Source: Martinezella rhizogenes (GTDB taxonomy: Bacteria > Pseudomonadota > Alphaproteobacteria > Rhizobiales > Rhizobiaceae). From it: DNA of 64,000 nt. Position 1 is the stretch's first letter; each line of letters begins with the position of its first letter. The DNA is taken from NCBI GenBank assembly GCA_013322215.1, contig JAAMEZ010000014.1:248001-312000 (forward strand). Direction: 5' to 3'. Below are positions 18,524-28,073 of this stretch, one piece after another. Both the position numbers and the translations under genes were made by a program. The notes beneath the pieces are model-generated. The model ran no database searches, was not told where the DNA came from, and saw only the letters and a list, made by a program, of their open reading frames with translations.

Positions 18524-18547
18524 GACCTATCCTTAGAGGGTAACGCC

Positions 18548-20446
18548 ATGAAAACGTCCATCGCCACGGTATCCATCAGCGGGGAGTTGCCGGAGAAGCT
18601 CGAGGCGATTGCACGCGCCGGGTTTGACGGCGTGGAGATCTTCGAAAATGATTTTCTGGCATTCGATGGATCTCCGGCAGATGTCGGCCGGATGGTCAGG
18701 GACGTCGGGCTGGAAATCACGCTGTTCCAGCCGTTTCGCGATTTCGAGGGGATGCCGGCCACGCATCGCAGTCGCACCTTCGATCGCGCCGAACGCAAGT
18801 TCGACGTCATGCAGGAACTCGGCACCGATCTTGTCCTCGTCTGTTCCAACGTCTCGCCGGTGTCGTTGGGCGGGATCGATCGGGCGGCGGACGACTTTCG
18901 CGAGCTTGGCGAGCGCGCAGCGAAGCGCGGCCTGCGTGTCGGTTATGAGGCACTTGCCTGGGGGCGCCACATCAATGACCACCGCGATGCCTGGGAAGTC
19001 GTGCGGCGCGCTGACCATCCCAGCATCGGCCTGATCCTCGACAGCTTTCACACCCTGTCGCGCAGGATCGACATCAACTCGATCCGCTCCATTCCGAAGG
19101 AGAAGATCTTCATCGTCCAGCTCGCCGACGCGCCGTCGATCGACATGGACCTGCTCTATTGGTCGCGCCACTTCCGCAATATGCCGGGTGAAGGCGACCT
19201 CCCCGTGACGGCGTTCACCTCCGCGATCGCCGAGACCGGCTATGACGGTTATTTTTCGCTGGAGATTTTCAACGACCAGTTCCGTGGCGGCTCCGCGCGC
19301 TCGATCGCCACGGACGGCCATCGCTCGTTAATTTACCTCGGAGACCAGGTATATCGATCCTCGAATGTCGGGACCTTGTCGGTTCCGGCCATGCCGGACA
19401 GGGCGAAAGTCAAGAGTGTCGGCTTCGTGGAATTTTCCGCCGACGAGAAGGATGCCGCCGATCTCAGCAAGATCCTCAAAACCCTAGGTTTCCGCAAGAC
19501 CGCCCGGCACAAGACCAAAAAAGTCAGCCTTTTTAGCCAAGGCGGCATCAGGCTTATCGTCAACACCGAGGACAAGGGCTTCGCCAACGCCTCGTTCGCA
19601 GTACACGGCACGACGGCTTACGCAGTGGCACTTGCAGTGGATGACGCCGCCGCTGCACTCGCCCGAGCGATCGCGCTTGGTGCCGAACCGTTCGAGCAAC
19701 CGGTCGCGGATGGCGAAGTGAAAATACCAGCAATCCGTGGCGTTGGTGGCGGCCTGATCTATCTGATAGATAACGAAAGCGATCTCGGCCGCTTCTCAGA
19801 AATCGACTTTGTGCCCGTTGACGAGGATGCCGGGAGCCGCCCGGCCGCACCCGTGCACCTCAAGCGTGTCGACCATGTCGCCCAAACGGTGGCATATGAC
19901 GAGATGCTGACCTGGCTCCTGTTCTACACATCGATTTTCGAGATGCGGAAGACACCGATGGTCGACATCATCGATCCGGCCGGTGTCGTGCGCAGCCAAG
20001 TGGTGGAGAGCGCTGACGGTGCGGTGCGGATTACGCTCAACGGCGCCGAAAATCGCCGCACGCTGGCCGGTCACTTCATCGCGGAAAAGTTCGGGTCGGG
20101 CGTGCAGCACCTGGCCTTCCAGACCGATGACATCTTTGCCACGGCCGAGGGCCTCTTCAGGAATGGCTTCAAGCCCCTTTCCATCTCGCCGAACTATTAC
20201 GGCGACGTCGAGGCCCGCTTCGGGCTTGATCCGGAACTCACCGAGCGGCTGAAAGCCAACAATATCCTCTACGACCATGACGATCAGGGCGACTATTTCC
20301 AACTCTACAGCGACACTTTCGGTGAAGGTTTCTTCTTCGAGATCGTCCAGCGGCGCGGCTATACTGGCTATGGCGCCCCTAACGCCATATTCCGCATTGC
20401 GGCGCTTAAGAAGACTCTGAGACCTGAAGGCGTTCCGAAGGAGTAA
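18548..20446 (+). CDS. quiC: 3-Dehydroshikimate dehydratase fused to HPPD-like domain (QuiC type)
   Basis: A 632-residue two-domain protein. Residues about 1-280 form a xylose-isomerase-like TIM barrel with metal ligands Glu134 (GYEAL), Asp165 (ILDSF), Gln191 (VQLAD) and Glu239 (SLEIF), the set expected in bacterial QuiC-type dehydratases that convert 3-dehydroshikimate to protocatechuate. The C-terminal half is a vicinal-oxygen-chelate module like 4-hydroxyphenylpyruvate dioxygenase, with both metal His (RVDHV, VQHLAF) and Glu (FFEIV) retained. This fusion is known in Pseudomonas QuiC1. It places the operon in quinate/shikimate breakdown toward the beta-ketoadipate pathway. No pca genes or dehydroquinate dehydratase occur in the window. 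Confidence 0.88.
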   Translation: MKTSIATVSISGELPEKLEAIARAGFDGVEIFENDFLAFDGSPADVGRMVRDVGLEITLFQPFRDFEGMPATHRSRTFDRAERKFDVMQELGTDLVLVCSNVSPVSLGGIDRAADDFRELGERAAKRGLRVGYEALAWGRHINDHRDAWEVVRRADHPSIGLILDSFHTLSRRIDINSIRSIPKEKIFIVQLADAPSIDMDLLYWSRHFRNMPGEGDLPVTAFTSAIAETGYDGYFSLEIFNDQFRGGSARSIATDGHRSLIYLGDQVYRSSNVGTLSVPAMPDRAKVKSVGFVEFSADEKDAADLSKILKTLGFRKTARHKTKKVSLFSQGGIRLIVNTEDKGFANASFAVHGTTAYAVALAVDDAAAALARAIALGAEPFEQPVADGEVKIPAIRGVGGGLIYLIDNESDLGRFSEIDFVPVDEDAGSRPAAPVHLKRVDHVAQTVAYDEMLTWLLFYTSIFEMRKTPMVDIIDPAGVVRSQVVESADGAVRITLNGAENRRTLAGHFIAEKFGSGVQHLAFQTDDIFATAEGLFRNGFKPLSISPNYYGDVEARFGLDPELTERLKANNILYDHDDQGDYFQLYSDTFGEGFFFEIVQRRGYTGYGAPNAIFRIAALKKTLRPEGVPKE

Positions 20447-20888
20447 ATTTCGACACGTCTTGAGGTTCTCGGATCGACGAAACGAAATGTCTCCGCGAAC
20501 ATCGCGTGTTTGTCACGAAAGCGCCGTCGGCCCGCTTACGCCGCTGTTGTCTCAATTGATGACTTCAAGGCGGTTGCCAACCATTTTACGACCCGCCGTT
20601 CGATCAACTGTGTCTTCGCTTCCGACCGACAGCCATGGAACATGGCTTGTCATCCGCTTCCCTTGCCGAACGCCTTGGATGCCAAGCAAACAGACGGAAT
20701 GAGCAATGTTGCCGATCTACAACATTTGATTGAATAATTGATTCCAAATGAACCAACCATCGCGTTTTTCGGCAATTGAAAATTGCCTTTCATATTGCTT
20801 CCGATACTACTGTGATTGAGTAGATGGACTGCAGTTGCAATGCAGACGGGCAAGCATGGGAGCAACTTCCTGCTTTTCATAGCAGAGT
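20447..20888. other. Intergenic stretch before the autotransporter
   Basis: About 440 bases with no credible gene; small frames here lack ribosome sites and recognisable domains. A small inverted repeat, AGCCATG and CATGGCT, spans 20631-20647. The region becomes AT-rich from about 20720, as expected for the promoter of the large gene that follows. No hexamers were assigned. Confidence 0.5.
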
Positions 20889-23800
20889 GTGTTCGGTCTT
20901 TGGGTTGGGCAAATGACAGGCGACGAACAGCTCGGACTTTCCAGAGGAAAATCCCGGTCTAGGGATGATAGCTGCATTTCGCAAAGTGGCCAGATTGAAA
21001 TCCGCCAGCGCGGTGCCATGCCGAAGGCGGAGCAGGTCTTTGAAATAACCGCAAGGGCAGTGGCTGCCGGCGCGAGCGCCTATATGCTGCTGCTCAGGGT
21101 GGTACTGCTCGTTGCTCTCTTTTGCGTTGGTTTATCGCTGGCAGTTCCCAGCGTGGCCTACGCCGCTTGCACCGTCTTCAACTTCCCCGACTCACATACG
21201 ACACCGTCGACAAGTCCGATGGCATCTGGCGGGTCGCTTAATGTCACCATCGGCACTGAGTGCAATGGCGCTGGTCTTAATCCCATTAACGATCCAGGCG
21301 TAGTCTCTCCCCAGCATGGCTCGATAAGCAGCTACAACGCCGCCGCCGGGACGTTCATCTACACGAACAACGGCGATGGAGCCACCAGCGACACCTTCAC
21401 CTTGGTGGATGCGGGCGCGAGTTCCTTCACCGTCAATATCGCAATTGCGTCTACCGTACCGGCACCCGTTGCCGGTACGGTCAGCGCAACGGTGAGCTAT
21501 GGCAGCAGTTCAAATTCGATTGCCCTGAACCTCTCCGGGGGAACGGCATCATCCGTGGCTATCGGGACCCAGGCGTCCCACGGAACTGCGACGGCCAGCG
21601 GCACCTCCATCACCTATACGCCCAATGCAAGCTATGCCGGTCCGGATAGTTTCACCTATACCGCGACGAATGCTGGCGGGACTTCCGCGCCGGCCACGGT
21701 GACGATAACCGTCGGCACGCCCACGATCACGCTCAGCCCGTCGACGCTGGCATTTGGCGCTATTGCGACCGCCTATAGCCAGGCCGTCAGCGCCACCGGC
21801 GGCAGTAGCCCCTACACCTACGCAATCACCGCAGGTTCTCTTCCGAGCGGTTTGAGCCTGTCGTCGTCGACCGGCGCGATTACCGGCACGCCGACAGGGG
21901 CGGGCACATACAACTTTAGCATCACCGTAACCGACAGCTCGACGGGTACAGGGCCATTCACCAGTTCAAATGCCTACAGCATAACGATTGCCGCGCCGAC
22001 GATCTCGGTGAGCCCATCTTCCTTATCGGCGGGCGTGGTCGGAACCGCCTACAGCGAGACCATCACAGCATCGGGTGGCACCAGCTCCTATAGCTTTGCG
22101 GTCACCGGCGGCTCCCTTCCTGCCGGTTTGACGCTATCATCGGGAGGTGCTCTTTCCGGTACGCCGACGGCGGGAGGCACGTTCAGCTTCACCGTCACCG
22201 CAACGGATAGCTCGACCGGGACCGGTGCACCATTCTCCGCCTCCAGGGTCTACAGCCTGACCATTGCGGCCCCGACGATCGCGGTTGCACCGACGACGCT
22301 TCCAGCAGCGACCGTGGCGGCGGCCTACAGCCAAACCGTCACAGCATCGGGCGGCACCAGCTCCTATAGCTTTGCGGTCACCGCGGGCACTCTTCCTGCC
22401 GGCTTGACCCTCTCATCGGGAGGTGCTCTTTCCGGCACGCCGACAGCAGGAGGCACGTTCAACTTCACCATCACGGCAACAGATAGTTCGACCGGGACCG
22501 GACCGTTCACCGGTTCGAGGGCTTACAGTTTGAGCGTTTCTGCGCCGACGATCGCAGTTAGCCCCTCTTCTTTGCCTTCCGGGACGGCGGAGGCAGCCTA
22601 TAGTCAGACCATCACAGCCTCGGGCGGTGCCGGCTCCTATAACTATAGTCTGACTTCCGGGTTCCTTCCGGCGGGCATAGCGCTTTCCTCGAGCGGCGTA
22701 CTTTCCGGAACACCGACCGCTGCCGGGACCTTTAATTTCACTATCACTGCGACGGACAGTTCCACAGGCACCGGCCCCTTTACGGGCTCGCGGGCCTACA
22801 CACTGACCATCTCGGCACCGACGATCAGTATTACACCGGCAACATTGCCAGCGGGTACAGCCGGAACCGCCTATAGCCAGACGCTTGCGGCCTCCGGCGG
22901 CATCGGCGGTTATAGCTACAGCCTGACGACTGGCAACCTTCCCCCTGGTGTGGCGCTTTCCTCAGGCGGCGTGCTCTCAGGCATACCGACCACAGGCGGC
23001 ACCTTCAACTTCACCCTCACTGCAACCGACAGTCACGCATTTACCGGTTCCCAAGCCTATAGCATCACCATCGGCACACCGACGATCACGATCGCACCGG
23101 CAACGTTGCCAGCGGGCACAGCCGGAACCGCCTATAACCAGACGCTTACGGCCTCGGGCGGCGCTGGCGGCTATAGCTACAGCCTGACGACGGGCAGCCT
23201 TCCCCCTGGTGTGGCGCTTTCCTCAGGCGGCGTGCTCTCGGGCACACCGACCGCAGGCGGCACCTTCAACTTCACCGTCAAAGCAACCGATAGTCTCACA
23301 TTTTCCGGCTCACAGGCCTACAGCATCACTATCGGCGCGCCGACAATCACGATCACGCCGGCTACCTTGCCGGCCGGTACAGCCGGGACCGCCTATAGTC
23401 AGACGCTTACGGCCTCGGGCGGTACCGGCGGCTACACCTATTCACTAACGACGGGTACCCTGCCGGCGGGTGTGGCGCTTTCCTCAGGTGGCGTGCTCTC
23501 GGGCACACCGACCGCAGGTGGGACCTTCAACTTCACCGTCAAAGCAACCGATAGTCTCACCTTTTCCGGCTCACAGGCCTACAGCATCACTATCGGCGCG
23601 CCGACGATCACGATTGCGCCGGCTACCTTACCGGCGGGTACAGCCGGAACCGCCTATAGCCAGACCCTCACAGCCTCGGGCGGTACCGGTGGCTACACCT
23701 ATTCGCTAACGGCAGGCGCCCTACCGGTGGGTGTGGCGCTTTCCTCCGCCGGCGTACTCTCAGGAACACCAAGCACAGGCGGCACCTTCAACTTCACCGT

Positions 23801-26246
23801 CACCGCAAAGGACAGCCTCTCGTTTACAGGCTCACAGGCCTACAGCATCACCATCGGCGCGCCGACAATCACGATCGCGCCGACAACGCTTCCCGCCGCG
23901 ACCGTGGCCGCTGCCTATAGCCAGACGATCACGGCTGCGGGTGGTACCAGCCCGCACACCTTCAGCCTGTCGGCCGGCGCCCTTCCGCCGGGCGTAGCAT
24001 TTTCCTCGGCCGGCATCCTCTCCGGTACGCCGACAGCATCCGGCACATTCAACTTCACCGTCATGGCAACCGATAGCTCGGGCGGCTCTGGCCCCTTCAC
24101 CGCTTCCAGAGCCTATACGCTCACGGTCGGCGTCCAACCACCGGTCGCCGGCAACGTTGCGGCATCCGTTGCCGCCAACTCATCAAACAATGCGATCACG
24201 CTCAACATCACGGGCGGTGTGGCGGCCTCGGTCGCGATCGCAACCGGAGCCAGCCATGGGACGGCGATCGCATCGGGAACATCCATTACCTATACGCCGG
24301 CATCAGGCTATAGCGGTTCAGACAGTTTCACCTATACCGCAACCAACGCCTCCGGCATCTCGCCGCCAGCGACGGTGAGCATCACCATCACGCCACCGAC
24401 ACTGTCATTCTCGCCGGCGAGCGGTGCCCTGCCGGCTGGCATGGTCAGCACCGCCTATAGCCAGACAGTCACCGCTTCGGGCGGAACCAGCCCCTACGGC
24501 TACAGCGCCACGGGTACGCTGCCGCCCGGGCTTGCACTCAACCACTCGACGGGCGCAATCACCGGCACACCGACGACCTCAGGCAATTACAGTTTCTCCG
24601 TCACAGCCACCGACGCCAACGGCGCCACGACGTCTGCCGCCTATACGATCGCGATTGCACCGCCGCCGACCACCTTCGTCTTCTCGCCAGCCGGCGGAGC
24701 GCTGACCGATGCCATGGCGGGCGAGGCCTACAGCCAGCAGATCTCGGCAACCGGCGGAACCGGTACGAAGATCTACAGTCTTGCCTCGGGCAGTCTACCG
24801 AACGGCTTGGTGCTCAATATCTCGACCGGTCAGTTGACCGGCCCGCTGGCGACCGGCACGCAAGGCGACTACAGCTTCACCGTCCAAGTTCGCGACGGCA
24901 ACGGCGCGACGGGAACAGCCTCCTATACGTTGAAGGTGAGGACCCAATCCGTCACCGTTCTTGACATGGTCGTCAACGTGCCGGCAGGATCGACGCCTCC
25001 CGACGTCTACCTCAATCGTGGCGCGACGGGCGGCCCGTTCACCTCCGGGGTCCTCGCGTTTGTGGAGCCTGCCAATGCCGGCACCGCGACGATCATCCAG
25101 GGACAGCTGGCGCAGGCGGGACCTGCCGCGGCTCCGGTTGGCTGGTATCTGCACTATACGCTGAACCCAGCCTATTCCGGCCAGATACGCGTCGGCTACA
25201 AGCTCGTCAGCGCGCTCGGAACCTCCAATACGGCAACTATCACCTATAATGTCAGCTATGATGCCGGCAAGGTGGCCGAGGATATCGATAATCTCGTGCA
25301 TGATTTCGTGCGGTCCCGGCAGAACATGATCGCAAATACCATCGAGGTGCCGGGGCTCCTGCAGCGCCGGCAGATGGAGAAGGCGACCGATCCGATCACC
25401 GCACGCATGATGCCGTCCGAAGAGGGCATGACGCTCGGCTTTTCCACCAGCCTGGCGCAGATGCGGGCGGCCGGCGGCGATGCCGATGCTGCTTCCGCGC
25501 CCTTCAACGTCTGGATCGGCGGCGCATTCCTCGCTCATGACGACAAGAACAAGAACGACAGCACCAGCAAGTGGGGCAGCTTTGCCATGATCAACATGGG
25601 GGCGGATTATCTGATCTCCGACCATGCGCTGATCGGCCTGTCCTTCCATTATGACCGCATGACGGATCCGACCGATGAGGACGCCGAGCTGACAGGCAAT
25701 GGCTGGCTTGCGGGACCCTATGCCTCGCTGGAGATCGGCAAGGGCGTGTTCTGGAACGGCAGCCTGCGCTATGGCGGGTCCAGCAACACGATCAACACCC
25801 AGTTCTGGGACGGCAATTTCAAGACGACACGCTGGATGGCCGACACTTCGATCGAAGGTCAATGGAACCTTGACGAGGACACGACGATCTCGCCAAAAGT
25901 ACGTGCGATCTACTTCTCGGAAAAGGTCGACGACTATACCGTCAAGAATAGCTCCGGTGACGCCATCGCCATCGACGGCTTCAATGAGGACCAGTTCCGT
26001 GTCAGCCTGGGTGCTGAGATCGCGCGCTCCTTCGTGCTGGAGAGCGGTAGCAAACTAACACCGAAGCTCGGCCTCACCGGTGGCTTCTCCGGCCTCGACG
26101 GCGCCGGCGCTTTCGGTGCCGTTACAGCCGGATTGCAGCTGCAGACCATGAATTTCTGGATGCTCGATACAAGCCTGCTCTTCAACATCGAGGGTGACGG
26201 GCAGAAATCCGTCGGTGCCAAGGTCGCTGCAGCCAAGAAGTTTTAA
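20889..26246 (+). CDS. Giant Ig-repeat autotransporter (type V secreted surface protein)
   Basis: A protein of up to 1785 residues. A signal segment (LLLRVVLLVALFCVGLSLAVP, cleavage near AYA-A) lies about 65 residues in, so the signal peptide is long or the true start is later (ATG 20913 or 21018); no start has a strong ribosome site. The passenger has a cadherin-like Ig domain near residues 195-275, nine He_PIG-type Ig repeats of 87-92 residues, a second cadherin-like domain near 1080-1165, and two more He_PIG repeats. The last 250 or so residues form an autotransporter beta-barrel ending in Phe. It should display an adhesin-like rod on the outer membrane. Ligand unknown. Confidence 0.88.
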   Translation: MFGLWVGQMTGDEQLGLSRGKSRSRDDSCISQSGQIEIRQRGAMPKAEQVFEITARAVAAGASAYMLLLRVVLLVALFCVGLSLAVPSVAYAACTVFNFPDSHTTPSTSPMASGGSLNVTIGTECNGAGLNPINDPGVVSPQHGSISSYNAAAGTFIYTNNGDGATSDTFTLVDAGASSFTVNIAIASTVPAPVAGTVSATVSYGSSSNSIALNLSGGTASSVAIGTQASHGTATASGTSITYTPNASYAGPDSFTYTATNAGGTSAPATVTITVGTPTITLSPSTLAFGAIATAYSQAVSATGGSSPYTYAITAGSLPSGLSLSSSTGAITGTPTGAGTYNFSITVTDSSTGTGPFTSSNAYSITIAAPTISVSPSSLSAGVVGTAYSETITASGGTSSYSFAVTGGSLPAGLTLSSGGALSGTPTAGGTFSFTVTATDSSTGTGAPFSASRVYSLTIAAPTIAVAPTTLPAATVAAAYSQTVTASGGTSSYSFAVTAGTLPAGLTLSSGGALSGTPTAGGTFNFTITATDSSTGTGPFTGSRAYSLSVSAPTIAVSPSSLPSGTAEAAYSQTITASGGAGSYNYSLTSGFLPAGIALSSSGVLSGTPTAAGTFNFTITATDSSTGTGPFTGSRAYTLTISAPTISITPATLPAGTAGTAYSQTLAASGGIGGYSYSLTTGNLPPGVALSSGGVLSGIPTTGGTFNFTLTATDSHAFTGSQAYSITIGTPTITIAPATLPAGTAGTAYNQTLTASGGAGGYSYSLTTGSLPPGVALSSGGVLSGTPTAGGTFNFTVKATDSLTFSGSQAYSITIGAPTITITPATLPAGTAGTAYSQTLTASGGTGGYTYSLTTGTLPAGVALSSGGVLSGTPTAGGTFNFTVKATDSLTFSGSQAYSITIGAPTITIAPATLPAGTAGTAYSQTLTASGGTGGYTYSLTAGALPVGVALSSAGVLSGTPSTGGTFNFTVTAKDSLSFTGSQAYSITIGAPTITIAPTTLPAATVAAAYSQTITAAGGTSPHTFSLSAGALPPGVAFSSAGILSGTPTASGTFNFTVMATDSSGGSGPFTASRAYTLTVGVQPPVAGNVAASVAANSSNNAITLNITGGVAASVAIATGASHGTAIASGTSITYTPASGYSGSDSFTYTATNASGISPPATVSITITPPTLSFSPASGALPAGMVSTAYSQTVTASGGTSPYGYSATGTLPPGLALNHSTGAITGTPTTSGNYSFSVTATDANGATTSAAYTIAIAPPPTTFVFSPAGGALTDAMAGEAYSQQISATGGTGTKIYSLASGSLPNGLVLNISTGQLTGPLATGTQGDYSFTVQVRDGNGATGTASYTLKVRTQSVTVLDMVVNVPAGSTPPDVYLNRGATGGPFTSGVLAFVEPANAGTATIIQGQLAQAGPAAAPVGWYLHYTLNPAYSGQIRVGYKLVSALGTSNTATITYNVSYDAGKVAEDIDNLVHDFVRSRQNMIANTIEVPGLLQRRQMEKATDPITARMMPSEEGMTLGFSTSLAQMRAAGGDADAASAPFNVWIGGAFLAHDDKNKNDSTSKWGSFAMINMGADYLISDHALIGLSFHYDRMTDPTDEDAELTGNGWLAGPYASLEIGKGVFWNGSLRYGGSSNTINTQFWDGNFKTTRWMADTSIEGQWNLDEDTTISPKVRAIYFSEKVDDYTVKNSSGDAIAIDGFNEDQFRVSLGAEIARSFVLESGSKLTPKLGLTGGFSGLDGAGAFGAVTAGLQLQTMNFWMLDTSLLFNIEGDGQKSVGAKVAAAKKF
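22818..23861 (+). repeat. Four tandem 261-bp coding repeats
   Basis: Units start at 22818, 23079, 23340 and 23601 with an exact 261-bp period, each encoding one 87-residue Ig domain. Nucleotide similarity is high, including third positions, for example the recurring GTGGCGCTTTCCTC block and ACCTTCAACTTCACC. Flanking Ig repeats are longer and more diverged, so this block looks recently amplified or homogenised. It offers a substrate for slippage or recombination that would change protein length in whole domains. Confidence 0.85.
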
Positions 26247-26948
26247 GCGATGCCTCAAATCCCGGTCCGGACCGATCATTCCCGACGGCTTCTTCTTGAA
26301 TAGGCTCGTCGTGCTGCGTCAGGTTACCCGATTGCGGCTGGTCATGTTCGTTTGAGCCCAACGTAAGCAAACGCCTGCACTCGCAGTCATTTGCCGGTGG
26401 TAGAACGTCCCTCTTTCCGCCTTGAAAGACGGTATCGAACGTTGACCCCGTGCTTAAATCGGCAAGTACGGCGCATTGTTATCGACCGGATAGCATTTTT
26501 CTGCCGATTCAATCACGGCGGCTCACCCTGTCTTCCTTCGCCAGTTACATCGTGCAGGGAGCCGGCACGTGGAAGCCCATTTGGGGAACCGCCTGTTTGA
26601 GCATAATCGAGTATCGCTTGGAGCAAGCGTTCAAACCAGGCCGATCGAAAACGTCATCCCGAGAAGTGGATGGTCAAAAGATCTGCAGGATCACGCAGTC
26701 ACCCGCCTTTTTACAACCCGATTACATCCAGGGCTTGGGAATATCTGCGGCTCTATACTTAATGCGCGGTAGCTATTTGCCAAACGACGTTTCGGCATGT
26801 CTTCATCTGATACACAACTCGAAGTATTAAAAAATTGAAATTCCGATCAAAACTTTTACACCTTAGATGGTCTAATTTGTTCTTGCATTTATCGCCATGA
26901 TTGAATGATGATGGCATTTGATATCATTGGAATATTCAGAGGTATGGT
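26247..26948. other. Intergenic stretch between autotransporter and collar genes
   Basis: About 700 bases with only short frames (26391-26600, 26450-26830) that lack domains and ribosome sites. The last 120 bases are AT-rich and end in AGAGGTATGGT just before the first collar gene, consistent with a separate promoter for that operon. No terminator was identified with confidence. Confidence 0.5.
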
Positions 26949-27479
26949 ATGTCAGAATATTTTCTCGGCCAGATCATGCTTACAGGGTTTCCGTTTGCGC
27001 CCAGAGGCTTTGCTCTGTGTGACGGTCAGCTCCTGAACGTCAGCCAGAACCAGGCCTTGTTTTCCCTCTTGGGCACGCATTACGGCGGTGATGGAGTGAC
27101 GACTTTTGCCTTGCCCAATCTGCAGAGCCGTACGCCTGTCGGATTTGGATCCTCCCGCGATCCCGCGTGGCAGCCTACGCCTTACGAGATTGGTGAAACT
27201 GGTGGCGTTGAAAGTGTGACCTTGCTTGAACAGCAATTACCTCAGCACATTCATCTGGCAACTGGAACCACCAGCAACGGCACCGTACGCAACCCCGGCA
27301 ATGCCCTTTATGGAACCAATAGCGCCGCTATCTACGGCGCGTCCAGCGGCGGTCAGGTCGTGCTGGCGAACCAGACTGTAACGCCGGCGGGCAATGGCCA
27401 GCCGCATGACAATATGCAGCCTTACGACGTGATAAGTTATTGCATTGCGCTGTCGGGAGTTTTTCCCTCCAGCAGCTGA
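26949..27479 (+). CDS. Phage tail-collar domain protein 1 (MdpB-like)
   Basis: A 176-residue protein with the tail-collar fold seen in microcystin-dependent protein MdpB and similar bacterial proteins. The N-terminal domain reads FLGQIMLTGF, CDGQLL, then LFSLLGTHYGGDGVTTFALPN and R at about 7-64. The variable middle starts with QLPQHIH. The C-terminus is QPYDVISYCIALSGVFP. There is no signal peptide. It is first of three tandem paralogues. The family is often labelled phage tail protein, but no other phage genes are nearby, so a stand-alone bacterial role is more likely. The molecular function is unknown. Confidence 0.85.
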   Translation: MSEYFLGQIMLTGFPFAPRGFALCDGQLLNVSQNQALFSLLGTHYGGDGVTTFALPNLQSRTPVGFGSSRDPAWQPTPYEIGETGGVESVTLLEQQLPQHIHLATGTTSNGTVRNPGNALYGTNSAAIYGASSGGQVVLANQTVTPAGNGQPHDNMQPYDVISYCIALSGVFPSSS

Positions 27480-27515
27480 TTACGCCTTATCAACCCATTG
27501 TTCGGAGGATCGACG

Positions 27516-28046
27516 ATGAGCACTCCCTTTCTCGGAGAAATCCGGCTTTTTGGCTTCTCCCGAGTGCCGAGCGGATGGCTGCCCTGCGACAATTCCCTGC
27601 AGCCTATTTCCCTATATGACGAATTGTTCATGCTTATCGGCACGACATATGGCGGCGATGGCATAACCACATTTGCGACCCCCAATCTTTCCGGACGCGT
27701 ACCGATACATCAGGGTACCGGACCGGGCCTGTCGGCCTATGTGATCGGTCAATCCAGCGGCAGCGAAAACATAACGCTTCTGCCTACGCAAATGCCATCG
27801 CACACGCATCCGTATAATGCGACCACGGGTGAAGCCAACGCCACATCCATAAGCTCATCGGTCGAACTCGCCGCACTTAGCGGAGATACGATGTATGCGA
27901 CGGACATAAGCGGAGCCACTCCGATCACAACATCACAAACTGCGACGCAGACAACCGGGTCGACGGTCATGCATGACAATACGATGCCGACACTGACAGT
28001 GCAGTATTGCATCGCATGGACGGGTATCTTTCCTTCATCGAGATGA
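27516..28046 (+). CDS. Phage tail-collar domain protein 2 (MdpB-like)
   Basis: A 176-residue paralogue of the previous gene. ATG 27516 follows CGGAGGATCGACG. It keeps the collar blocks FLGEIRLFGF, GWLPCDN, LFMLIGTTYGGDGITTFATPN, QMPSHTH and VQYCIAWTGIFP. The central 60 residues, rich in Ser and Thr, differ from copies 1 and 3 and may form the exposed tip. It is 36 bp downstream of copy 1 and 27 bp upstream of copy 3, so all three are probably co-transcribed and may form a hetero-oligomer. That last point is inference. Confidence 0.85.
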   Translation: MSTPFLGEIRLFGFSRVPSGWLPCDNSLQPISLYDELFMLIGTTYGGDGITTFATPNLSGRVPIHQGTGPGLSAYVIGQSSGSENITLLPTQMPSHTHPYNATTGEANATSISSSVELAALSGDTMYATDISGATPITTSQTATQTTGSTVMHDNTMPTLTVQYCIAWTGIFPSSR

Positions 28047-28073
28047 ACCGCGCCTCAGCCAAAGGACATTGCC

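Noticed and set aside
22818..23861. CRISPR-like or satellite repeat array
   Set aside because: The 261-bp units are in-frame coding repeats without spacers and each encodes a complete Ig domain.
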